A model generated the notes under the pieces. That model was not told where the DNA came from and ran no database searches. It was given only the letters and a program-made list of their open reading frames with translations. Below, in pieces: positions 18,484-27,178 of a DNA stretch of 64,000 bases. Within the stretch, counting starts at the first letter, position 1; every line of letters begins with the position of its first letter. Both the position numbers and the translations under genes were made by a program. This DNA comes from Chryseobacterium sp. POL2 (lineage in GTDB: Bacteria > Bacteroidota > Bacteroidia > Flavobacteriales > Weeksellaceae). The stretch is from contig NZ_CP049298.1 in NCBI RefSeq assembly GCF_011058315.1, forward strand, positions 1,240,001-1,304,000, given 5' to 3'.

Positions 18484-19394
18484 ATGAAGAAAATACTATT
18501 ATTTTGTTTAACCACAAGCTTTATGAGCTGTGCTTTTAGCCAAACCTTATGGGAGGATAATTTTGAATCTTACACTGCGGAAATTTCACAGACCAAGGTG
18601 GCTGGGTAAGAGATGGTGGCGAAGATGATTGGGTAAAAATTACTAAAATAAGTCCTGCTAAAGGGAAAAGCTTACAACTTAATACCAATGAAGAAAACGA
18701 TTCTGGTATTTTTGTAACCCACGAAAACAATTGGGAAAACCGAAATGCTGGCAACAACATTTTTGTGGCTGAATTCGATTATTATACTGGAGACCAACTG
18801 GATAGCCTTGGAATCGTTGTACTTGGCACTTCCGATTTTGATATTATTGCAGAAACTGGATGGGATATAGAAACTGAAATCCTTTATCTTTCTGGTGCAG
18901 AAATGTTTGGAACTTTGTTAGAAAACCCAACGCCAAACACTTGGTATCATATAACAACAACTTTCAACACCAATACTGGCGAAATAAAAGCTCGTGTCAA
19001 CAACGAGCCTATTGTTAGGGGTTTTGCAGATGTAGAATTGCTTCCAGAAATCTTCGATTATTCATCGATTATGGGGTCAACAATTGCTATTGACAACGTC
19101 GTGGTATCTGCCAAATCTACAGATGTGCTAACTACTGGAGAACATTCTGCAACATCAAAATCTACTCGTATTTATCCCAATCCTGTTCGTGATAACATAA
19201 AAATTTCTACTAAAAAGAACATCGCGGAAAGTAGAATTATTGATTTTTCTGGAAAAACACTTCTTAGTTTTGGAAATCAAAAAAGTCTCAATGTACAATC
19301 TCTAACTCCGGGTACATATATTCTCACAATAAAGTATGACGATAATAGCCAAGAAACGCTTAAACTAATCAAAAAACAATCATACCATAATTAA
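18484..19394 (+). pseudogene. Secreted protein with type IX sorting domain, frameshifted
   Basis: An ATG at 18484 opens a signal peptide (MKKILLFCLTTSFMSCAFSQ) and the mature start LWEDNFESYTAE, but this frame stops at TAA (18607-18609). The next frame, from about 18585, carries on without a break: FTDQGGWVRDGGEDDWVKI to the end at 19394. The two parts join perfectly if one A is restored in the AAA run at 18581-18583 (TAENFTDQGGW). The whole would be about 303 residues: a beta-sandwich-like domain (DNFESY... WYHITTTFN...GEIKARVN) and a C-terminal type A sorting domain (IYPNPVRDNIKIS ... GTYILTIKYDDN). This looks like a recent one-base deletion or a homopolymer sequencing error. An intact copy would be exported and displayed by the type IX system. 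Confidence 0.8.
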
Positions 19395-19404
19395 AAAAAT
19401 TTCA

Positions 19405-19443
19405 AAAATAGACAGTGCAAAGTTTGCATTGTCTATTTTATTT
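19405..19443 (+). terminator. Terminator of the frameshifted surface-protein gene
   Basis: A 15-bp stem with one G-T pair (AAAATAGACAGTGCA with TGCATTGTCTATTTT) and a 5-base loop is followed by ATTTT. Confidence 0.8.
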
Positions 19444-19573
19444 TAAGATTAAAAACCTCATCACTTCATCAACAATCAAAATGATTAATAATTGTTTTTA
19501 AATAATAAAAATCTGCAAACCATTAATAAACTATAGAAATTTCTTAAATTCACTTTTTCAAAAAAGGTATAAA

Positions 19574-20038
19574 ATGAAAAAAATAATCACAGTCCTTTTG
19601 GTGGCATTTATAATGATTCAGTTTTTCCCAATTGACAAAACCAATCCTGAAATAAATCCTAAAATGGATTTTGTGAACACCAAACAACCTCCTGTTGCCA
19701 TTGCAAAAATTCTGAAAACCTCTTGCTACGATTGCCATTCTAACGAAACACGTTATCCTTGGTACGCGAGTATTGCGCCCTCTTCATGGTTTTTGAAAAA
19801 ACATATTGACGAGGGTCGAAAAAAACTAAACTTTTCAACTTGGGCAACTTATGAGCCAAAACGCCAACTTCATAAATTAGATGAAAATATCGAAATGCTG
19901 GAAAAAGACGAAATGCCTTTGGAATCTTATATTTTGGGACATCCTGATGCCAAGTTAACGACAGAATCCAAAAAATTATTAATCGAATATTTTCGACAGA
20001 TTCAAAGAGATACAAAAGAGGCAAATCCTATACTGTGA
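19574..20038 (+). CDS. Heme-binding domain (Haem_bd) protein, envelope
   Basis: 154 residues with an N-terminal hydrophobic segment (KKIITVLLVAFIMIQFF), which could be an uncleaved anchor or signal, and one c-type heme motif C51-Y-D-C54-H55 in the family context KTSCYDCHSNETRYPWYA. The short all-helical remainder (STWATYEPKRQLHKL, MPLESYILGHPDAKL) is typical of the Haem_bd family common in Bacteroidota. It should sit in the periplasm with covalent heme. Its stop codon overlaps the start of the DCC-family thiol oxidoreductase gene (TGATG), so translation is coupled. The electron partner is not known. Confidence 0.88.
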   Translation: MKKIITVLLVAFIMIQFFPIDKTNPEINPKMDFVNTKQPPVAIAKILKTSCYDCHSNETRYPWYASIAPSSWFLKKHIDEGRKKLNFSTWATYEPKRQLHKLDENIEMLEKDEMPLESYILGHPDAKLTTESKKLLIEYFRQIQRDTKEANPIL

Positions 20039-20457
20039 TGAAAAACCTCGAATCTATTAGCGAGAAGCACTCCATCGTTTTTTACGATGGCGATTGCGGT
20101 TTTTGTAATTATTGGGTGCAATGGATTTTGAAGTGCGACAAAAAAGATCAGTTTCTTTTTGCTTCGTTACAGTCAGATTTAGGTCAAGATTTTTTAAAAC
20201 AAAGACATCTTAACCTTAAAGATTTTGACACGATTTATCTTTGGAAACCCAAACATTATTATTTAAAAAAATCCGATGCCGCAATACAAATCGCTGCGGA
20301 TCTATCTATTTTTTATGAATTATTAAAACTCGGAAAGATCATACCAAAATTTATACGAGATGGTTTGTATGACATTATTGCTGCACGAAGAAAAAAATTA
20401 ATGAAAGCATTCTGTACACTGCCTTCAGATAAAGACAAAAAGAAATTTTTGAACTAA
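20038..20457 (+). CDS. DCC-family thiol-disulfide oxidoreductase (DUF393)
   Basis: 139 residues from the ATG at 20038, chosen because its A is the last base of the upstream TGA; a GTG three bases earlier is the alternative. The family signature FYDGDCGFCNYW is at 15-26, with the redox pair C20-G-F-C23 in a thioredoxin-like fold, and AAIQIAADLS and RDGLYDIIAARR complete the family pattern. No signal peptide is seen. A role in thiol redox chemistry follows from the family, and its substrate is unknown. Its tight coupling to a c-type heme protein hints at a joint redox function, for example keeping the heme-attachment cysteines reduced, which is inference. Confidence 0.88.
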   Translation: MKNLESISEKHSIVFYDGDCGFCNYWVQWILKCDKKDQFLFASLQSDLGQDFLKQRHLNLKDFDTIYLWKPKHYYLKKSDAAIQIAADLSIFYELLKLGKIIPKFIRDGLYDIIAARRKKLMKAFCTLPSDKDKKKFLN

Positions 20458-20623
20458 ATAACATCATTTAATCTCATATTATGATAGTTTAAACATTCTA
20501 TATTTTTCGGTATTTCTTCAGTCATTTTAAAGTAATTGTCAACAAAAATGTCAGGCTTTTTATTTTTATAAAATTTTTAATTTTTGAAAAACTTCTAAAC
20601 CATAAACAGATTCTATATTTTCA

Positions 20624-20631
20624 TATATTTG
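20624..20631 (+). promoter_or_regulatory. -7 box 4 nt before the DUF4290 gene
   Basis: TATATTTG is followed by CATC and then the ATG at 20636, the same 4-base spacing as at 13987 and 62614. A leaderless or nearly leaderless mRNA is implied. Confidence 0.5.
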
Positions 20632-20635
20632 CATC

Positions 20636-21310
20636 ATGGAATATAACACCCAAAGAACCGCACTTCAAATGCCAGAATATGGCAGAATGATACAAGAAAT
20701 GGTGGAAATCTGCAGAGAACTCCCCACCAAAGAAGCACGTAACGAAGCTGCCGCTACCATCATCGAATTTATGGGACAACGCAATCCACATCTTAATGAT
20801 GAAGAAAACTATAAGCACAAACTTTGGAACCATCTTTTTATTCTAGCAAGCTATGATCTCGATGTAGATTCGCCATATCCAATATTATCGCAAGAAGAAC
20901 TAAGTACAAAACCTAGAAAAATGCCTTATCCTTCTTTCGATAACGATTACAAATTCTATGGAAAAAGTATTTTGCAACTTATCGAACACGCTATCGAACT
21001 AGATGCAGGCGACGAAAAAGATGCGCTAATCCAAGTTATTGCGAATAATATGAAAAAGTCTTACAATGTTTACAATAAAGAACATGTGCAAGATGACGTG
21101 ATTTTCCGCCACCTAAAAGACTTATCCAATAACAGACTGGACCTTACCGGACTAGACAGTCTGGACAAAAGTAAAATCTACTACAATACCAATCGCAAAA
21201 ATAATAACAATAACAGCAACCACAACAAAAACAACAGAAACCAAAACACAAATAATAACGCAAAAAGAAGACATCAAAACAACCAAAACAATCAGAAAAA
21301 CAGAAAATAA
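20636..21310 (+). CDS. DUF4290 family protein
   Basis: A 224-residue cytoplasmic protein of unknown function restricted, as far as I know, to Bacteroidota. The N-terminal 165 residues are helical and well ordered (MPEYGRMIQEMVEICREL, AAATIIEFMGQRNPHL, YKHKLWNHLFILASYDLDV, PYPSFDNDYKFYGKSI). The last 45 residues are an Asn/Lys/Arg-rich low-complexity tail that could bind nucleic acid. Its stop codon touches the murA start with no gap, so the two are one operon; a link to cell-wall synthesis is therefore possible but not shown. Confidence 0.88.
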   Translation: MEYNTQRTALQMPEYGRMIQEMVEICRELPTKEARNEAAATIIEFMGQRNPHLNDEENYKHKLWNHLFILASYDLDVDSPYPILSQEELSTKPRKMPYPSFDNDYKFYGKSILQLIEHAIELDAGDEKDALIQVIANNMKKSYNVYNKEHVQDDVIFRHLKDLSNNRLDLTGLDSLDKSKIYYNTNRKNNNNNSNHNKNNRNQNTNNNAKRRHQNNQNNQKNRK

Positions 21311-22618
21311 ATGAACGGTGCATTTGAGATAAGAGGAGGAAAAACTTTACAAGGCGATATTACACCACAAGGTGCAAAAAATGAAGCGCTTCAGATATTA
21401 TGTGCTGTTTTGTTAACGGATGAAGAAGTCAGAATTAAAAATATTCCCGACATACACGATGTTAATAGGCTAATTGAAATTCTTGGTGACCTTAATGTCA
21501 AAATCATCAAAAACGGACATGGCGACTACACTTTCAAAGCCGATGCTGTTAATTTTAATTATATAAAATCCTCTGAGTTTAAAAAAGATGGCGCCAAATT
21601 GCGTGGATCGGTTATGCTATTAGGCCCGATGTTAGCGCGTTATGGCGAAGCTTATATGCCAACGCCAGGCGGTGACAAAATCGGTAGACGCCGTCTGGAT
21701 ACACATTTCCAAGGTTTTGTAGAATTGGGTGCCGAATTTTCTTATGACGAGGACGAACAATATTATTCTCTAAAAGCTAAAGAACTTCAAGGTAAATTTA
21801 TTTTATTGGAAGAAGCTTCAGTAACAGGGACTGCCAATATCATTATGGCTGCTGTTCTAGCAAAAGGCAAAACCAGAATTTACAACGCTGCATGTGAGCC
21901 CTATCTGCAACAGCTTTGCAAAATGCTAAACAGAATGGGCGCGAATATTTCTGGTATTGGTTCAAATCTTTTAACAATCGAAGGTGTAGACTATCTTGGA
22001 GGAACAGAACACACGATGTTACCCGATATGGTGGAAATTGGCTCTTGGATTGGACTGGCAGCCATGACAAAATCTGAAATTACCATTAAAAATGTCAATT
22101 GGAATCAATTGGGCATCATTCCTGACACTTTTAGAAAATTAGGAATTCAGCTTGAGCGAAGTGGCGAAGACATTTACATTCCTGCTCAGGAAAATTATAC
22201 AATTCAGAAGTTTATCGACGGATCCATATTAACAGTTTCTGATGCGCCTTGGCCAGGATTTACGCCAGATTTATTATCCATCATATTGGTGGTGGCAACA
22301 CAAGCAAAAGGTACTGTTTTGGTTCATCAAAAAATGTTTGAATCCAGATTATTCTTCGTTGATAAATTAATTGACATGGGTGCACAAATTATCCTTTGCG
22401 ATCCACACCGCGCAACAGTTGTCGGCCTAAACCACGAAACACCACTGCGTGGAACAACGATGATTTCGCCAGATATCCGCGCTGGTAACGCATTGTTAAT
22501 CGCGGCACTTTCTGCCGAAGGCAAATCGGTAATCCACAATATTGAACAAATCGACCGTGGTTACGAAAATATCGACGGAAGACTAAAAGCATTAGGCGCT
22601 GATATTACAAGAATATAA
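21311..22618 (+). CDS. murA: UDP-N-acetylglucosamine 1-carboxyvinyltransferase
   Basis: MurA transfers enolpyruvate from PEP to UDP-GlcNAc, the first committed step of peptidoglycan synthesis. Its 435 residues fit the family. The conserved Lys22-Asn23 pair is in GAKNEAL, and RIYNAACEPYLQQLCKML and the RGYENIDGRLKALGA end are typical. The active-site loop reads LARYGEAYMPTPGGDKIGRRR: the residue equivalent to E. coli Cys115, the target of fosfomycin, is Asp122 (codon GAC at 21674-21676). Asp at this position is known to keep activity and give fosfomycin resistance, as in Mycobacterium and Chlamydia. The gene directly follows DUF4290 and ends at a hairpin terminator. Confidence 0.97.
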   Translation: MNGAFEIRGGKTLQGDITPQGAKNEALQILCAVLLTDEEVRIKNIPDIHDVNRLIEILGDLNVKIIKNGHGDYTFKADAVNFNYIKSSEFKKDGAKLRGSVMLLGPMLARYGEAYMPTPGGDKIGRRRLDTHFQGFVELGAEFSYDEDEQYYSLKAKELQGKFILLEEASVTGTANIIMAAVLAKGKTRIYNAACEPYLQQLCKMLNRMGANISGIGSNLLTIEGVDYLGGTEHTMLPDMVEIGSWIGLAAMTKSEITIKNVNWNQLGIIPDTFRKLGIQLERSGEDIYIPAQENYTIQKFIDGSILTVSDAPWPGFTPDLLSIILVVATQAKGTVLVHQKMFESRLFFVDKLIDMGAQIILCDPHRATVVGLNHETPLRGTTMISPDIRAGNALLIAALSAEGKSVIHNIEQIDRGYENIDGRLKALGADITRI

Positions 22619-22620
22619 AT

Positions 22621-22656
22621 TATAAAGACTGGAAAATTTTCCTGTCTTTATTTTTT
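22621..22656 (+). terminator. Terminator of DUF4290-murA
   Basis: A long stem, ATAAAGACTGGAAAA against TTTTCCTGTCTTTAT with one mismatch, is followed by TTTTTT. Confidence 0.8.
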
Positions 22657-22704
22657 AAAAGCATTCATCAAATTTTTCTTAATTTTAAATAATTAAAAAA
22701 TTAA

Positions 22705-23259
22705 ATGATGGACACAAAACACATCGGAATTTTTGTAGGAAGCCTCCGCAAAGAATCCTTTTCCAGAAAAGTAGCTGAAGAAATCATCAGTTTGGAACCG
22801 CCAACTTTTAAATTCAAAATAATATCAATTGGGCAATTGCCGTTGTACAATCAAGATTTTGATGACCATGACCAAGTTCCCGAAAGTTATATTAGTTTCC
22901 GAAAGGAAGTTGACCAGCTCGATGGCGTTATTTTTGTAACGCCCGAATATAATCGTGGTTTGCCTGCTGTACTCAAAAATGCAATTGATGTTGCGTCGCG
23001 ACCTGCTGGCAAAAATGTTTGGACAAAAAAACCAAGTGCTGTCATCAGTAATTCTCCAGGAATGCTAGGCGCTTTTGGAGCCAATCATCAATTGCGACAA
23101 AGCTTAACTTCTGTGAATATATACACCATGCAACAGCCCGAGATTTATTTAAGTCAGATTTCAAAAGCCTTTGATGAGTCTGGCAAAATAGACGATCGCA
23201 CGACCGATTATTTAAAAAAATTCATCAACGCCTATGTGGATTGGTTTAATAAATTTTAA
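22705..23259 (+). CDS. NADPH-dependent FMN reductase family protein
   Basis: A 184-residue flavodoxin-like protein. The N-terminal phosphate loop GSLRKESFSRK binds FMN phosphate, and TPEYNRGLPAVLKNAIDVASR is the conserved flavin-contact block of the YieF/ChrR/azoreductase-like group. GAFGANHQLRQSL fits the same group. It probably reduces quinones, chromate or similar acceptors with NAD(P)H in the cytoplasm; the true substrate is not evident. It has no close operon partner. The adjacent ATGATG leaves the start ambiguous by one codon. Confidence 0.9.
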   Translation: MMDTKHIGIFVGSLRKESFSRKVAEEIISLEPPTFKFKIISIGQLPLYNQDFDDHDQVPESYISFRKEVDQLDGVIFVTPEYNRGLPAVLKNAIDVASRPAGKNVWTKKPSAVISNSPGMLGAFGANHQLRQSLTSVNIYTMQQPEIYLSQISKAFDESGKIDDRTTDYLKKFINAYVDWFNKF

Positions 23260-23313
23260 ATAAAATCTCTATTCAGAAGTTTTAAAAATTTGGTTGGATT
23301 GCGGTAAATAAGT

Positions 23314-25251
23314 TTACCAACCGCCACCGCCACCACCACCGCCGCCGCCGCCAGAGAAGCCGCCACCTCCAGAGCCACTTCCGCCAGAACTGCTGTTGGA
23401 AGGCGCAGTAGAACTGGAACTAATCGATTTTGTCAAACTGGAATTAATAGAACTGCCGAAGTTGCCCATTCCCGAAAAATGGCCAACATACCAAGAACTT
23501 GTGTAGCCAGAAGCCATTGCCAGCAAAGCGATTTCAAACTTTTCTCCCCAAATTTTGTCAACGCCTAAAACCATGGCGTAAGGTAAATATTTTTCAAAAA
23601 TTTCGGGGGTCATTTTGGGTGAATTATGAAATTTTAATTGTTCATTTTCGGCGGCACCCATGTACATTTTGAATCCGTCGATTAAAGATTGCTGCTTCAG
23701 CTTTGCTTCCGAAGGTCGTTTAATATAATATTGAAAAGCTAATATTAGGATAAACGACAAAATAATAAACTGAAAACAGTATTTGATGTTCTTGTCAACA
23801 CCTATGGCGACACCTGCCAAAACTATTGGAATTGTAAAACCTAACGCCCAAAATATTAAAAAAATAGCGGCACAACCTTTAATTTTTATTTTCTTATAAA
23901 ACGAGGTGACAACAAAATAAATGATAAGCAGCGCAACATATACAAAAACGCCTGGAATCATAAAACTCATTTCATCGGCTTTGTAAGAGCTAATTAATAA
24001 GGCTACAAAATATATACATGTAATTAACAATGCTGGAATCCAAAGTATATTTCGGTTGTTCCCTTCTTGGAGAAATTTGTCGTGTTGATAAGACAAACTT
24101 GCTTTGAAACTCTCGACTGTGCTTTCAATTTTGGGATCATAAGACCCTTTAAAATCTACGACATCACGGTTTTTAAATAAATTATCCAAAACCCCAATTT
24201 CTTCTTTTGCTAAAGAATTATCTGCATTTTTCAGTTTTTCAACACGGTAATATTTTCTTTTTCTAAGACCTAAAAAACCTTCACTCTCTTGCTCAAGAAT
24301 TTTTAAAAAGCCTTTAATAGCGAGATTGACGATGCTTGCTGTAAGATATTCATTTTTATAATTTTCAAATTTGATGTAACCCAAACTTGCTGGCGACAAA
24401 TTATCTGGAACATTAAACTGAGGATAAATCGTTGGTTTGGGCGGATCCACACCATATGTTCTCCATTTTTGATAGCAAAATGCCATTAATCCCAACATTG
24501 ACAGAATTAATAAAAGGAGAATGCCATTTTCTTCAAAGAAAGTTGGTGGTGGTGGTGCTTGTATCAAAGCTTTATTAAATCCCACGGCAATGGTTAAATT
24601 TTCGCCACTTCCGAGATGGGAAGCCTTCCATCCGATGGTGTGATTGTCAAGAATTTCTGAACTACAATTGGTCGCGGTACTTCTCGCTTCGCCAGTATAG
24701 CAAGCATTTTGAAGAATCTTAGCACCAAATGGCAAGACGACTTTCGCAGAAATAGAATCTATTGGAAAAGCCCAATCTGTTCCGTTGACATTCCAATACA
24801 GCTCATCATAATTTTGGAAAAAACCAATTTGATTGTCTAATGTATATTTGATTGCATAAGAATATTCGCCTGCTGGCAAGTCAATATCTTTATTACCAAT
24901 GTAGATTTTGTAATAGCCAGAGCTACTTTCGGAGTGATACTCTTCCTTTTTTCCATCACGCGTTACAGAAAGAATATTGTATTTAAGTTTTTGATTTTTC
25001 CCATTAAACTCGCGTGTTGTTAAAAAAGTTCTGAAAATACCGTGGTTAATATCCTTTCCTAAGCTATAAACTTTAATATGTTCCGTAACTTCTATTCCAC
25101 CTTTTTCATTGACCAAAATATCAGCATGATAGTTCAGTATTCGCTCCGATTGATAAGTTGATGCTACCTCGCTAACATTAAGACGATCAGAATTTTGTCC
25201 AAAATTAAATACTGAACAAAAAATGCAAAATATTAAAAGCAGGCGTTTCAT
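23314..25251 (-). CDS. DUF2207 membrane protein with glycine-rich tail
   Basis: 645 residues. A signal peptide (LLLIFCIFCSVFNFGQ) precedes an extracytoplasmic beta-rich domain of about 220 residues (the DUF2207 N-terminal part, with GIFRTFLTT and WNVNGTDWAFPI). A first membrane helix lies at about 245-262, then a cytoplasmic stretch, a cluster of four more helices between about 400 and 515, and a C-terminal tail rich in Ser then Gly ending in a run of glycines and Trp. DUF2207 proteins are often encoded with LemA, as here: the lemA stop is 2 bases upstream of this start, so the pair is one operon. Function is unknown; an envelope-stress or membrane-organising role is often supposed. Confidence 0.9.
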   Translation of the reverse strand: MKRLLLIFCIFCSVFNFGQNSDRLNVSEVASTYQSERILNYHADILVNEKGGIEVTEHIKVYSLGKDINHGIFRTFLTTREFNGKNQKLKYNILSVTRDGKKEEYHSESSSGYYKIYIGNKDIDLPAGEYSYAIKYTLDNQIGFFQNYDELYWNVNGTDWAFPIDSISAKVVLPFGAKILQNACYTGEARSTATNCSSEILDNHTIGWKASHLGSGENLTIAVGFNKALIQAPPPPTFFEENGILLLLILSMLGLMAFCYQKWRTYGVDPPKPTIYPQFNVPDNLSPASLGYIKFENYKNEYLTASIVNLAIKGFLKILEQESEGFLGLRKRKYYRVEKLKNADNSLAKEEIGVLDNLFKNRDVVDFKGSYDPKIESTVESFKASLSYQHDKFLQEGNNRNILWIPALLITCIYFVALLISSYKADEMSFMIPGVFVYVALLIIYFVVTSFYKKIKIKGCAAIFLIFWALGFTIPIVLAGVAIGVDKNIKYCFQFIILSFILILAFQYYIKRPSEAKLKQQSLIDGFKMYMGAAENEQLKFHNSPKMTPEIFEKYLPYAMVLGVDKIWGEKFEIALLAMASGYTSSWYVGHFSGMGNFGSSINSSLTKSISSSSTAPSNSSSGGSGSGGGGFSGGGGGGGGGGGW

Positions 25252-25253
25252 TT

Positions 25254-25808
25254 TTAGAATTTTACGCTTGGTACTTGCCGTTCCGTAGGATTTTCCAATT
25301 CAAAGAATGCAGATTTTTCAAACTTATACATATTCGCAACAATATTGCTTGGGAATGACTCCACAGCAGTATTATTTTCTCTTACGGTACCGTTGTAATA
25401 ACGTCTTGCTTTTTCGATATCACCTTCTACAGAAGACAATTCGGCTTGTAATTGTTGAAAATTGGCATTGGCTTTCAGATCTGGATACTGCTCTGCAACC
25501 GCCATCAAATTCATCATGGCTTGACTAAGATTTTTCTCAGCACTTTCTTTAGCTTCTACCGTATTCGCCTTAAGTGCAGCTGCTCTAGCCTGTACCACGC
25601 TATCGAGTGTGGACCGTTCATGAGTTGCATAGCCTTTTACCGTTTCGACAAGATTTGGGATAAGATCATGACGTTTTTTCAGCATCACATCAATACTACT
25701 CCAACCTTCTTGCACAAGGTTACGCAATCGTACCAATTTGTTATAAATTGATATTATATAAGCAATAATAACAAGTGCTAATCCAATAATAATTAATAAT
25801 GAAAACAT
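25254..25808 (-). CDS. lemA: LemA family protein
   Basis: 184 residues: one N-terminal transmembrane helix (LLIIIGLALVIIAYIISIYN) followed by a long helical bundle with the family block NLVQEGWSSIDVMLKKRHDLIPNLV and RRYYNGTVRENN. LemA topology is outward: a short N-terminus, one helix, then coiled helices. It is the first gene of a two-gene unit with the DUF2207 protein. The function of LemA in general is unresolved. Confidence 0.94.
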   Translation of the reverse strand: MFSLLIIIGLALVIIAYIISIYNKLVRLRNLVQEGWSSIDVMLKKRHDLIPNLVETVKGYATHERSTLDSVVQARAAALKANTVEAKESAEKNLSQAMMNLMAVAEQYPDLKANANFQQLQAELSSVEGDIEKARRYYNGTVRENNTAVESFPSNIVANMYKFEKSAFFELENPTERQVPSVKF

Positions 25809-25880
25809 AATTTTAGTTTTAATTAAAATTAATCATTTTCACTTATATGATTTAGAATTTTTCAATTAATTTTTAATTGT

Positions 25881-25888
25881 TACTTTTG
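25881..25888 (+). promoter_or_regulatory. Candidate -7 box for the DUF4833 gene
   Basis: TACTTTTG matches TAnnTTTG and ends 20 bases before the ATG at 25909. A -33 TTG at normal spacing is not visible. Confidence 0.35.
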
Positions 25889-25908
25889 GTAATAAACTTT
25901 TAATCAAA

Positions 25909-26424
25909 ATGAAATTCTTAGTATTATTCTTCTCACTTACAGGTTTTAATCTGTTGACAGCCCAGGACAATTACCCAACGCCTGAGAAAAAAACCAATCA
26001 ACTGTTCTACATCCAACATAGTGATAATCGCAATACATTTGTGTACGACGCCATCATCATTGGCAAAAATATTTCTGATACCAATCCCATCAACATTTAC
26101 CGAATATTATATGAAGAAAATGCAGAAATAAAACCTTTGACAAGCATACAGAAATCTTTGGCTTATGGTATAAATTTTAAGAAAATGGATGACAATTATT
26201 TTGAATTTTCATTAAAAGGTCAAAAGAATCTGAAACTGTATCTCGCTTTTAATAATCAACAAAAGCCCGCCGTTTTCCTTACAGTAAACGGCAACAAAAT
26301 CTATCTCGAAAAAATGTTTATCCAACTGAAAAACTCTGGGTTAAAGCCTAGCGCAGATTATATCCTAGTAACAGGTAAAGATTTTGAAACTGGCAAAAGT
26401 GTGACAGAAAAACTAAAAATCTAA
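25909..26424 (+). CDS. Secreted DUF4833-like protein
   Basis: 171 residues with a signal peptide ending at about residue 18 (LFFSLTGFNLLTAQ). The mature part (NQLFYIQHSDNRNTFVYDAI, INIYRILYEENAEIKPLTSIQKSLAYGI) is strand-rich and matches, from memory, the DUF4833 family of Bacteroidota envelope proteins, whose function is unknown. It is a single gene, tail-to-tail with the cysteine-hydrolase gene with only three bases between the stops. Confidence 0.7.
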   Translation: MKFLVLFFSLTGFNLLTAQDNYPTPEKKTNQLFYIQHSDNRNTFVYDAIIIGKNISDTNPINIYRILYEENAEIKPLTSIQKSLAYGINFKKMDDNYFEFSLKGQKNLKLYLAFNNQQKPAVFLTVNGNKIYLEKMFIQLKNSGLKPSADYILVTGKDFETGKSVTEKLKI

Positions 26425-26427
26425 AAA

Positions 26428-27060
26428 TTATTCCAAAATTTTTATACGCTCCAATTTCTCGGAAGCTGCCAATCCATTAGGATTACAACCAGGTTGTCCT
26501 TCTGGCACTTCTAAGTTTTTCTTTTGATAAAAGTCTTTCCAAAACGCATTGGTTTCTCCCGTTTTAGGATCAATAAAAGTCATCGGTTCCAGCTTGAAAA
26601 TTTGATATTTTCGAAAAGCACGTTCAATAAAATCTGAGCAATAATAGGTATTTTCATTAAGAATATAATCAAAATTATAATCTTTCCCAACCAAGCTTTT
26701 GGCTTTCTCTATCGCATACGGAATACTATTTTGATACGGATTTTTCAAACGATAAATCACAACACGTTGACCATGATGCTCTTGCTCTCTCAGAAAATCC
26801 GACATTGGCTGTCGTTGCGATCCGCCTCTAGGCGCAGCATGCAGAACAAAATAATCCTTCCCTGATTTTTCTACCAAGCCAATATGATCGAAATTCGACT
26901 GCGCTTCTTTTTGCGTCACATTATTAATCGCCCCAGAAAGTCCTTCTTGCTTCGCGGTTACAAATAGTAAATCTCCATGTTCCACACCATCAAATTTTGA
27001 ATAAGAAGCGCAATGTACGAGTACCAAACACAACAGTAAAACCAAAATATTTTTCCCCAT
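26428..27060 (-). CDS. YiiX-like NlpC/P60-type cysteine hydrolase, lipoprotein
   Basis: 210 residues. The N-terminus is a lipoprotein signal with the lipid-modified Cys at 17 (LVLVHC). The fold belongs to the permuted papain-like YiiX group: the catalytic His is His59 in FDHIGLV and the nucleophile Cys141 in TYYCSDFIERAF, with DLLFV upstream. Related enzymes act on peptidoglycan peptides or amide bonds, so a periplasmic, outer-membrane-tethered amidase or peptidase is expected; the substrate is unknown. Confidence 0.82.
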   Translation of the reverse strand: MGKNILVLLLCLVLVHCASYSKFDGVEHGDLLFVTAKQEGLSGAINNVTQKEAQSNFDHIGLVEKSGKDYFVLHAAPRGGSQRQPMSDFLREQEHHGQRVVIYRLKNPYQNSIPYAIEKAKSLVGKDYNFDYILNENTYYCSDFIERAFRKYQIFKLEPMTFIDPKTGETNAFWKDFYQKKNLEVPEGQPGCNPNGLAASEKLERIKILE

Positions 27061-27083
27061 TACGCAATTTTTTTATTGAAGTG

Positions 27084-27091
27084 CAAATCTA
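27084..27091 (-). promoter_or_regulatory. Candidate -7 box for the YiiX-like gene
   Basis: TAGATTTG on the minus strand lies 23 bases before the start codon at 27060. Confidence 0.4.
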
Positions 27092-27145
27092 CAAAACCTA
27101 TAACAAATACTTTTAGTTTCCAAAATTCTCTTCATTTATTATTGT

Positions 27146-27153
27146 TAAATTTG
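27146..27153 (+). promoter_or_regulatory. Candidate -7 box for the isoaspartyl peptidase gene
   Basis: TAAATTTG matches TAnnTTTG and ends 25 bases before the ATG at 27179. Confidence 0.4.
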
Positions 27154-27178
27154 ACCTTAAATATTATCTTAAATCCTC

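Noticed and set aside
23314-23400. Repeat-like GC-rich block at the end of the DUF2207 gene
   Set aside because: It is simply the coding sequence of the glycine-rich tail of that protein, not an independent repeat.
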